NCBI GenBank assembly: GCA_900550295.1
Contig: URRM01000048.1
Coordinates: forward strand, 1-12,518
DNA from: an uncultured bacterium
Lineage (GTDB): Bacteria; Cyanobacteriota; Vampirovibrionia; Gastranaerophilales; Gastranaerophilaceae
DNA length: 12,518 nt
Direction of reading: 5' to 3'
A program made the translations under genes and the position numbers. The stretch's first letter is position 1, and each line of letters begins with the position of its first letter. Shown here piece by piece: positions 6,020 through 12,518 of this stretch. The notes below the pieces were generated by a model that had not been told where the DNA came from, searched no databases, and saw nothing but the letters and a program-made list of their open reading frames with translations.

Positions 6020-7460
6020 TATTCTTACCAATTGCTTTTTCTAAACCTGCTTTTGCTGAGTTAAATTGGTATAACGCATTATAATATGAAATTTGCGAGT
6101 TCAAATATGAAACTTGAGCATCTTTCAATTCTGTTGGACTTGCTTCTCCAACCTTATAACGTCCGAATGAAATGTCATAGTTTTCTTTTGCTTGTTTCAT
6201 ACCCAAAAACGCTACAGGAATTTGATTTTTCTTTTCAACAAGTGATAAATACGCCTTTTGAATTTCTAAACGAATATCATTTTCAGTACTTGTAGCATTA
6301 GCCATTTGTTTTGAATAATTCGCCTTAGCTTCTTTAATTTGTTGGTTAATCAACATACCGTTAACTGTTGGAAAATCTAAATATCCACCGAATGAATAAC
6401 CATAAGATTTAGTTGGTTGAGCACCACCAATTGCATATGAACCTTGCGCTGTAATTTTTGGTAAATATTGTTTTTTCATCAATTTTAATTGTTGACGAGC
6501 TTGTTCTACTTGCAATTTTGCAACTTTCAAATCCGGTCTTGATTCATCAGCAATGCTCATTGCTTCTTCTAAAGTTATATCACAATCAGCATATTTCAAT
6601 CGTTCTTGAACATTGAATTTTGTCATATATGGCAAACCCATAACGTTATTCAAATTTGCCATTGCAACATCAACTTGGTTATCGGCTTGAATTAATTGCA
6701 ACTTTGCATTACTCAAGTTTACTTCAGCAATAGTTACGTCAACTTTTGGATTTGTACCAATTTCATAATAAGCTCTTGCTTGATTATAGAATAGTTCGAA
6801 CTTATTAACATTATCTTCTTTTACTTTTTTATCGTCATATGCTAATAATAGAGCATAATATGCATTCTTTGTTTGCATAATAACTTCATTAACTACACTT
6901 GTTAATGTTTCTTGCGCTGATTTATAAGCCAATTTTTTTATTGTAACTTGATTTTGAGTAACACCAAAGTCATAAATCATTTGACTTACAGAAATTTGAC
7001 CTAAATAATACAAAGTATATGTTGCATCTTTAGCACCAATAGCATCAGAAAATAACAAATTCTTGTTTTTAGAACCGTTTGTTGTCCAATTTAAGTTAGG
7101 AAAATAACTTGACCAAGCTTGCTTAATTCTTGCATCTGAAGCTGAAATTTCTTCAATTGCAGCACGAATTCTAGGATTATTACCCAGTGCAAACTTAATA
7201 CAATCCTCTAATGTGATATCAATAGTCTTTTCAACAGAACCTTCAATTACTTTTGTATCACTTATTTTTTTTATATCTTCAATTTGTGGTGATATTTTAT
7301 CCGCATCAGGATATTCTGATGTAATAATTTTATTACCAATTTCACTTAATTCATCTGTCTTTGCCTGTTTATTATCAATAACAGAAACTTCACCGGCAAG
7401 CGCAAGGTTTGCTGTTGTTAATAAACATATTAAAATTAATGAAAATAATTTTTTATACAT
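5982..7460 (-). CDS. TolC-like outer membrane efflux protein
   Basis: This 492-residue outer membrane factor is the exit duct of a tripartite pump. Residues 1-22 are a signal peptide (KK, hydrophobic core, ALA before GEV), so the mature protein is exported. After about 60 variable residues come two outer-membrane-efflux repeats: LTLEDCIKFALGNNPRIRAA-like (DITLEDCIKFALGNNP, ~85-100) and EEAMSIADESRPDLKVAKLQ further on. Alternating Gln/Ala/Asn-rich helices fit the alpha-barrel, and the end shows YNALYQFNSAKAGLEKAIG. I start at ATG 7460, not the in-frame ATG at 7475: the shorter form gives a standard signal peptide, begins one base after the RND stop and has AGGT seven bases upstream. It is the third gene of the pump operon and overlaps tlyA tail to tail by 38 bases. 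Confidence 0.92.
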   Translation of the reverse strand: MYKKLFSLILICLLTTANLALAGEVSVIDNKQAKTDELSEIGNKIITSEYPDADKISPQIEDIKKISDTKVIEGSVEKTIDITLEDCIKFALGNNPRIRAAIEEISASDARIKQAWSSYFPNLNWTTNGSKNKNLLFSDAIGAKDATYTLYYLGQISVSQMIYDFGVTQNQVTIKKLAYKSAQETLTSVVNEVIMQTKNAYYALLLAYDDKKVKEDNVNKFELFYNQARAYYEIGTNPKVDVTIAEVNLSNAKLQLIQADNQVDVAMANLNNVMGLPYMTKFNVQERLKYADCDITLEEAMSIADESRPDLKVAKLQVEQARQQLKLMKKQYLPKITAQGSYAIGGAQPTKSYGYSFGGYLDFPTVNGMLINQQIKEAKANYSKQMANATSTENDIRLEIQKAYLSLVEKKNQIPVAFLGMKQAKENYDISFGRYKVGEASPTELKDAQVSYLNSQISYYNALYQFNSAKAGLEKAIGKNIMFGEEVVDLTP

Positions 7461-7461
7461 T

Positions 7462-10400
7462 TTATTTACCTGCATTTTTTATTTTTTCTAATCCATCGTG
7501 TAAAAACGATTTAATACTGTCCAAAAGTTGTTTCATTTTTGAATCGTCTTTTAATACACTTCTTGAATTCTTTTTCATTCTTTGGATACAAACGAAGAAT
7601 CCAGGAACTAATAATGTACCAATGAACGCTACAGCCATCATACCGCCAAATACTGTCATACCAACTGAGTGTCTGCTTACAGCACCTGCACCAAATGCAA
7701 ATACCAACGGCAACACGCCTAAAATGAATGCAATATTTGTCATCATTACAGCTCTAAATCTTAATTTAGCTGCCTCCATTGCTGCTGCAACTTCATCTCC
7801 TCCATTCTTTTCGTATGCATCTTTAGCAAACTCAATAATTAAAATAGCTTGTTTTGTACTTAAACCAATTAACATAATTAAACCAATTTGACAGTACAAG
7901 TCTAAAGAATATCCCGCTACATATTGAGCAAATAACGCACCAATCAAAGAAACCGGAGCAATTAACATTACGGCAATCGGTAATGTCCAACTTTCGTAAA
8001 GCGCTACTAAGAATAAATATACGAATGTTAGTGACAATACCAAAATTACAACAATTTGTCCTGTTGATTCTTGTTCTTGCAATGAACTTCCAGACCAAGC
8101 AAAGCCCATATCTTGAGGTAATACTTCATCTGAAACTTTTGCCATTTCTTTCATTGCTTGACCAGATGAAACACTACCCGCACCGTTACCATTGATAGTT
8201 ACGGCATTGTACATATTAAATCTTGTCAAACTGTAAGGTCCTACAATTGGTTCAAATTTAACCATTGATGACAATGGAACCATTTTACCTTCTGTATTCT
8301 TGATAAACAATCGTTTTAAATCCGCCTCTTTAGAACGGAAATCAGCATCAGCTTGCAACATAACACGGTATACACGACCAAATTTGTTAAAGTCATTTAC
8401 GTATGTTTGCCCATAAACGGCTGACATTGTAGTATAAAGTTCACTAATTGAAACTTTTTGAGCCATTGCTTGTTCTTCATCAACTTTTACAATGATTTGT
8501 GGCAATGTAGCAGTATATGTTGTAAATACTGAAGTTAAATTTTTATTTGAATTTGCAGCGGCAATCAATTTTTGAGCTTCATCATACAATTCTTGAGGAG
8601 TTCTGTCACCCTTATCAAGTAATTGATATTCAAAACCACCAAAAATACCCATACCAGGGATTGGAGTTGGTGAAAACGCAACAACTCTTGCAGCCGGATA
8701 ATTAGAGAATTGAGCCCTAATTTTGCCAATGATTGCATCCATTTGTTGTGAAGGTTTTCTTCTTTGGCTCCAAGGTTTTAATTGAACAACAATAAATGCT
8801 GTATTTTCACCTGAAAAACCAATGATATTGATTGTTTGACGAACACCGTCCATAACTTTGATCTTATCTTCGATTTGAACCGCAATTTGTTTTGTTCTGA
8901 CCGTAGAAACACCGTCCGGTAATTGAACTTGAACCATTACCGCACCTTTATCTTCAGTCGGAATAAAACCGGTTGGAATTACGTTACCCATAATTACAGC
9001 CATTAAAGTAAGAACTCCCAAAGTTACCATTGTTCTTTTTGGTGATTCTACAAAGTAATGAGCCGCTTTTAAGTATGTATCACGAACTCCGTTAAACCAA
9101 TTATCAAACTTTTTAATAATTTCAGGAACTTTTTCATCGTCATGTTCTTTCAAAATAGTCGAACATAAAGCAGGTGCTAATGACAAAGCAACCAACGTTG
9201 ACAAGCCCATAGAACAAGCAATACAAACGGCAAATTGTTGATACATTCTACCGTTTACCCCCGGCATAAAGCATACCGGCACAAATACCGCCATCAATAC
9301 TAACGATGTTGCAATTACGGGACTTGTAACCTCATACATTGTAATAATTGTTGCTTCTCTAGGATTTTTACCCGCCTGAATATGTCTTTGTGCGTTTTCC
9401 AGTACTACAATCGCATCATCTACTACAAGACCTACGGCAAGTACCAAACCAAACAACATTAACAAGTTTATTGAAAAACCAAGCATTGCTACGAAAATAA
9501 ATACGCCGACTAATGACACCGGAATCGCACACAATGGAATAAATGCAGCACGTTTTGAACCTAAGAAGAAGTATGTTACCAAGGCAACAAGCAAAATAGC
9601 CAAGCCAATCGCATTTTCTACCTCTTTAATAGATTCTTGTACAAATTCAGTTTCATCGTGTTCAATGTGGTATTCTAAGCCTTTTGGGAAACCTTTACTC
9701 AATTCCTCCATACGTTTAGCACATTTTTTAGCCAAATCAATAGAGTTTGCTTCCGGTAATTGTCTGATTACTATAAGAGAAGAACGTTTACCACCGATAA
9801 AAGAGTCGCCCCAATAAGATTCAGCACCCAATTCAACTCTTGCAATATCTTTTAATTTTACGTTTGAACCATCAGGATTTGAATAAACAACAATGTTTTC
9901 AAATTCACTTGCAGAAGACAAACGACCTTTTGTTCTCAATGTAAATTTAACGTCATGCGTATCTTTTAAAGGTTCAGCACCTAAGTCACCAACGGCAACC
10001 TGTGTATTTTGCGCCATAATGGCATTTTTAACTTCCGTTGCTGAAATCTTGTAGTTAGCCATCTTTACCGGATCTAACCATATACGCATTGAGTATTCTG
10101 CTGCACCATATACGTTAACACTTGATACACCTTTAATACGAGCCAATTCATCTTTGATATAAATTGAGGCATAGTTTGTAATATACAATGTATCAAATGC
10201 GTTTGTTGGTGAATTTACGGCAATCATCAAGATACCCGGACCATCGGTTCTTTTACGTACAGTTAACCCATAGTTTCTTACATCACTCGGCAAACGAGGT
10301 GTTACCAATTGTAGACGGTTATTTACGTTAATTACCGCCATATCAGGATCTGTACCAACTTCAAAAAATACCCTTAATTCATAAGAACCGTTTTGTGAAG

Positions 10401-10662
10401 TTGAGGACATATAAATCATATCTTCAACACCGTTCAATTGAGCTTCAATAGGAGCAGCAATTGTATCTCTTACAACGTCAGCACTTGCACCTGTATAAGT
10501 CGCACTTACTACAACTTGTGGAGGTGTAATTGACGGATAATCTTCAAGTGGCAATCCGCACATCATAATTAAACCAGCCAAAACGATAGCAAGTGAAATT
10601 ACAATCGCAAATTTTGGTCGTTTAATGAATAAGTTTATATCTTTTTCGTTATATTCTGCCAT
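7462..10662 (-). CDS. RND multidrug efflux transporter, HAE1 (AcrB/MexB-like) permease
   Basis: This 1066-residue inner-membrane proton/drug antiporter is full length for the family (about 1030-1060). The N-terminus (INLFIKRPKFAIVISLAIVL) is the first RND helix. A large periplasmic loop spans ~36-345, TM2-6 lie in ~350-500, a second loop spans ~565-865, and five more helices lie in ~868-1025. The proton relay is present: D415 and D416 (GLVVDDAIVVLEN, TM4), K937 (GLSTKQAILIIEF, TM10) and R970 (LRFRAVMMTN, TM11), matching E. coli AcrB D407/D408/K940/R971. PGMGIFGGFEYQ (669-680) resembles the porter-domain signature of HAE1 pumps. Likely substrates are amphiphilic drugs, bile salts or solvents, which sequence alone cannot fix. 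It sits 14 bases after the fusion-protein gene and ends one base before the tolC-like start, so the order is adaptor-pump-duct. No TetR- or MarR-type regulator is visible. Confidence 0.96.
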   Translation of the reverse strand: MAEYNEKDINLFIKRPKFAIVISLAIVLAGLIMMCGLPLEDYPSITPPQVVVSATYTGASADVVRDTIAAPIEAQLNGVEDMIYMSSTSQNGSYELRVFFEVGTDPDMAVINVNNRLQLVTPRLPSDVRNYGLTVRKRTDGPGILMIAVNSPTNAFDTLYITNYASIYIKDELARIKGVSSVNVYGAAEYSMRIWLDPVKMANYKISATEVKNAIMAQNTQVAVGDLGAEPLKDTHDVKFTLRTKGRLSSASEFENIVVYSNPDGSNVKLKDIARVELGAESYWGDSFIGGKRSSLIVIRQLPEANSIDLAKKCAKRMEELSKGFPKGLEYHIEHDETEFVQESIKEVENAIGLAILLVALVTYFFLGSKRAAFIPLCAIPVSLVGVFIFVAMLGFSINLLMLFGLVLAVGLVVDDAIVVLENAQRHIQAGKNPREATIITMYEVTSPVIATSLVLMAVFVPVCFMPGVNGRMYQQFAVCIACSMGLSTLVALSLAPALCSTILKEHDDEKVPEIIKKFDNWFNGVRDTYLKAAHYFVESPKRTMVTLGVLTLMAVIMGNVIPTGFIPTEDKGAVMVQVQLPDGVSTVRTKQIAVQIEDKIKVMDGVRQTINIIGFSGENTAFIVVQLKPWSQRRKPSQQMDAIIGKIRAQFSNYPAARVVAFSPTPIPGMGIFGGFEYQLLDKGDRTPQELYDEAQKLIAAANSNKNLTSVFTTYTATLPQIIVKVDEEQAMAQKVSISELYTTMSAVYGQTYVNDFNKFGRVYRVMLQADADFRSKEADLKRLFIKNTEGKMVPLSSMVKFEPIVGPYSLTRFNMYNAVTINGNGAGSVSSGQAMKEMAKVSDEVLPQDMGFAWSGSSLQEQESTGQIVVILVLSLTFVYLFLVALYESWTLPIAVMLIAPVSLIGALFAQYVAGYSLDLYCQIGLIMLIGLSTKQAILIIEFAKDAYEKNGGDEVAAAMEAAKLRFRAVMMTNIAFILGVLPLVFAFGAGAVSRHSVGMTVFGGMMAVAFIGTLLVPGFFVCIQRMKKNSRSVLKDDSKMKQLLDSIKSFLHDGLEKIKNAGK
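7468..7471 (-). promoter_or_regulatory. Shine-Dalgarno selecting the tolC-like start at 7460
   Basis: AGGT (7471-7468) lies seven bases before ATG 7460, inside the last codons of the RND gene. The RND gene has nearly the same arrangement (AGGT at 10674-10671, then eight A/T bases and ATG). The ATG at 7475 lies upstream of this AGGT and has only A/T bases and TCT before it. Confidence 0.55.
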
Positions 10663-10676
10663 TTTATATTACCTAA

Positions 10677-11771
10677 TTATTTTTTAGAGTTACTTTCTTT
10701 CTTTGCTTTTGCTGAAGCATCAATAGCATTGATTTCTTCTTGAGTTAATTCTCTAACAGGTCTTGATGGAATTACACCTTGTATACCTAAAACAATAACC
10801 TTGTCACCAGCTTTTAAGCCTGATTTAACAACCCAATCTTTACCATCTTGACCGAAAGTTTCGATTTGTTGAATTTGAGGAAGTCCTTTGTCATCAATTT
10901 TGTATACATATTTATATTGAGGATTTTCCAATACTGCGATTTGAGGAACTACAGGAACATTTTCTTTTTCTTTTGAATAAATATAAACTGTTGCGTAGTT
11001 ACCGTTAATTAGCATACCCTTAGGATTAGGGAATGTCGCACGCATTAGAATAGAACCTGTTGTTGGATCGACATTGTTATCATGGAAGTTTTGAATACCG
11101 CTAAAGTCGTATTTTGCTCCTGTTGAAAAATACAAGTCAACATTACGATTTACTGAAGCAGTTTTATCAATTCTCAATAATTCTGTGTAATTTTTAGCAT
11201 CAAGCGGGAATGTTACATAAATTGGATCAACACTGTTTAACGTTGTTAACGCTCCACTTTGAGCAGTTACATAGTTACCTACAGTAAGCTTAATCATACC
11301 AACTTGACCATCCACCGGAGCTTTTACTTTTGTATAAGATAAATTTCTTAAAGCATCTTGATATGCACTTTTATACATAGAAACTTGTGCTCTATAAGAG
11401 TCTCTTTGTGCTAAAACTTCATCATATTTGGCTTTTGCAATATAATCTTGTTTTACAAGTTCTTTTGCACGAGTTAATTGTTTTTCGTAATAAACTAACT
11501 GAGCTTGCGCATTATCTAAATTAGCTTTGGCCTTATTAGCGGCCAATTGGTACTCTTGAGGTTCAATTTCAAAAAGAACTTGACCTTTTTTAACAACGTC
11601 ACCTTCTTTAAAGTATGATTTTGTCAAATATCCACTTACCCTTGCTACAATATCAATTCTTGAAACAGACTGAATTCTACCTGGAGCTTCAAATTTCTTG
11701 ATAACATCTCTTGTTTCAACAGTCTGAATTGTAACACCCGGAGCACCTGCCATCTTCATCTTTTTAGCCAT
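10677..11771 (-). CDS. RND efflux periplasmic adaptor (membrane fusion protein), 5' end probably missing
   Basis: About 364 residues of an AcrA/HlyD-type adaptor that links the RND pump to TolC. From the ATG at 11771: first half of the lipoyl domain at ~43-72 (VSGYLTKSYFKEGDVVKKGQ), coiled-coil hairpin ~73-142 (KANLDNAQAQLVYYEKQL), second lipoyl half ~147-172 (APVDGQVGMIKLTVGNYV), then beta-barrel and membrane-proximal domains and a Lys/Ser-rich tail. The protein begins MAKKMKMAGAPGV and reaches the adaptor fold at once. No signal peptide, lipobox or anchor helix precedes it, though this family needs one. An in-frame ATG at 11816 would add 15 residues but lies inside the transketolase gene and looks like an artefact. 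AAAGG seven bases before 11771 could serve as a ribosome site by chance. I read the gene as cut by the composition break just upstream. Confidence 0.88.
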   Translation of the reverse strand: MAKKMKMAGAPGVTIQTVETRDVIKKFEAPGRIQSVSRIDIVARVSGYLTKSYFKEGDVVKKGQVLFEIEPQEYQLAANKAKANLDNAQAQLVYYEKQLTRAKELVKQDYIAKAKYDEVLAQRDSYRAQVSMYKSAYQDALRNLSYTKVKAPVDGQVGMIKLTVGNYVTAQSGALTTLNSVDPIYVTFPLDAKNYTELLRIDKTASVNRNVDLYFSTGAKYDFSGIQNFHDNNVDPTTGSILMRATFPNPKGMLINGNYATVYIYSKEKENVPVVPQIAVLENPQYKYVYKIDDKGLPQIQQIETFGQDGKDWVVKSGLKAGDKVIVLGIQGVIPSRPVRELTQEEINAIDASAKAKKESNSKK

Positions 11772-11796
11772 TTGAAAACCTTTCGGTCTGTTTTCA
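11772..11796. other. Composition break / probable contig seam with hairpin
   Basis: Within about 25 bases the sequence passes from AT-rich adaptor coding DNA to GC-richer transketolase coding DNA. The minus strand from 11796 to 11773 can fold as TGAAAA + CC with GG + TTTTCA around a GAAA tetraloop, with CAGA bulged; equally, TGAAAAC and GTTTTCA form a 7-bp inverted repeat. The transketolase stop codon is part of it. The adaptor gene loses its export signal here. I see no insertion-sequence ends, attachment site or integrase. Confidence 0.6.
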
Positions 11797-12518
11797 GCGG
11801 GCAGCCTTGAGCTCAAGCGCCTGCTTTGCTTTTTTGACTATGTTCTCCGCATCAAGACCATAGATATGGAGAAGCTCGACCGCCGGACCGGAGCGTCCGA
11901 AAACATCCTCTACGCCGACCTTCACGACCGGTACGGGTATAGTTTCGCAGACAACTTCGCTGACTGCTCCGCCAAGTCCGCCGATAACGGAATGCTCTTC
12001 TGCGGTAACAATAGCGCCTGTATCTCTTGCGGCATCGATTATCGCCTGTCTGTCGATAGGCTTTATTGTATGCATATTGATGACTCTTGCAGAAATGCCC
12101 TCTTTTTCGAGCATATCTCTTGCCATAACAGCCTCGTTCACCATAAGACCGGTTGCGATTATAGTCACATCCTTGCCGTCTGCGAGCTGAACCGACTTGC
12201 CTATTTCAAACTTATAGTTATCGGGATCATTGAATCTCGGCACTGCAAGACGACCGAAGCGAAGGTAGACGGGGCCGTCATACTCCGCAGCGGCGAAAAC
12301 AGCCGCTCTCGCCTCAACATCATCGGCGGGATTGATTATAACCATGCCGGGAATAGTGCGCATAAGGGCAATATCCTCGCAGCACTGATGGCTCGCGCCG
12401 TCCTCACCGACGGATATACCCGCATGGGTAGCGCCGATTTTGACGTTAAGATGCGGATAGCCGATTGTGTTTCTTATCTGCTCAAAAGCACGGCCTGCGG
12501 CGAACATTGCAAACGAGC
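11794..12518 (-). CDS. Transketolase, C-terminal subunit of the split type (partial, 5' end outside window)
   Basis: The frame enters from the right edge in mid-gene (SFAMFAAGRAFEQ) and ends ELKAAR at TGA 11796-11794, giving about 241 residues. It is the pyrimidine-binding plus C-terminal domain half of a two-subunit transketolase, which moves two-carbon ketol units between sugar phosphates in the pentose phosphate pathway using thiamine diphosphate. Recognisable parts are the family segment HAGISVGEDGASHQ, the following IPGMVIINPADDVEARAA, TIIATGLMVNEAV, the TAEEHSVIGGLGGAVSE strand-turn and DVFGRSGPAVELL near the end. Such subunits are about 310 residues, so roughly 65-70 N-terminal residues lie outside. 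The ATG at 12507 is an internal Met, not the start. G+C content and codon choice (GCC, CGC, CTC, AAG) differ sharply from every other gene in the window and suggest a clostridial source. Confidence 0.93.
   Translation of the reverse strand, partial: SFAMFAAGRAFEQIRNTIGYPHLNVKIGATHAGISVGEDGASHQCCEDIALMRTIPGMVIINPADDVEARAAVFAAAEYDGPVYLRFGRLAVPRFNDPDNYKFEIGKSVQLADGKDVTIIATGLMVNEAVMARDMLEKEGISARVINMHTIKPIDRQAIIDAARDTGAIVTAEEHSVIGGLGGAVSEVVCETIPVPVVKVGVEDVFGRSGPAVELLHIYGLDAENIVKKAKQALELKAAR

Noticed and set aside
7461..7475. Longer tolC-like start at ATG 7475 overlapping the RND gene
   Set aside because: It has no Shine-Dalgarno and puts five extra residues before a standard signal peptide; ATG 7460 has AGGT at good spacing.
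7409..7891. 160-codon plus-strand frame across the end of the RND gene and start of the tolC-like gene
   Set aside because: It is antisense to two well-supported genes and its composition looks like a reverse-frame shadow.
11772..11796. Mobile-element boundary or attachment site at the seam
   Set aside because: No transposase, integrase, target duplication or tRNA end is visible; the small inverted repeat alone does not support an insertion.
1..12518. A new defence, CRISPR or biosynthetic system
   Set aside because: No direct-repeat array, nuclease-toxin pair, phage gene or biosynthetic enzyme cluster was found; gene content is housekeeping plus a standard RND efflux operon.

Overview
The window joins two sequences of different character. 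Bases 1 to about 11,772 are AT-rich (about one third G+C in lines counted by hand) and form one coherent bacterial segment. The last ~725 bases are close to 50% G+C (43-62% in sampled lines) with different codon use. The AT-rich part encodes an RND/TolC tripartite pump, so the host has an outer membrane. Its short primary sigma factor ends in a cyanobacterial-style HPNR motif, and it carries TlyA. A low-GC, gut-type non-photosynthetic cyanobacterium (Melainabacteria/Gastranaerophilales) is my best guess, but it is an inference. The GC-rich end carries the C-terminal half of a split transketolase, which looks clostridial. The two parts probably do not belong together and may be a chimeric contig join.

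Layout from left to right. (1) 1-1329, minus strand, running off the left edge: a membrane-anchored matrixin-like zinc metalloprotease with a TPR tail. (2) 1409-4377, minus strand: dnaG then rpoD, overlapping by ATGA and closed by an intrinsic terminator that abuts the promoter of gene 1. (3) 4378-4421: a 44-base divergent region with two interlocked extended -10 promoters. Both place the predicted transcription start on the A of the ATG. (4) 4422-6019, plus strand: tatD then tlyA, overlapping by TTGA. (5) 5982-11771, minus strand: a membrane fusion protein, an RND pump and a TolC-like outer membrane factor in transport order. tolC and tlyA overlap tail to tail. (6) 11772-11796: a seam with a hairpin. 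(7) 11794-12518, minus strand, running off the right edge: the transketolase C-terminal subunit.

Most genes are housekeeping or a standard efflux system. DnaG and RpoD supply replication priming and core promoter recognition from one transcript. TatD and TlyA are a metal-dependent nuclease and an rRNA methyltransferase. The pump genes would assemble one envelope-spanning exporter, but the fusion protein lacks an export signal because its 5' end is lost at the seam. I see no rRNA, tRNA, CRISPR array, insertion sequence or phage gene, and no gene-free stretch over 300 bases. I do not see a convincing new multi-gene system. The most interesting signals are the predicted leaderless promoters, the matrixin-TPR architecture and the seam.
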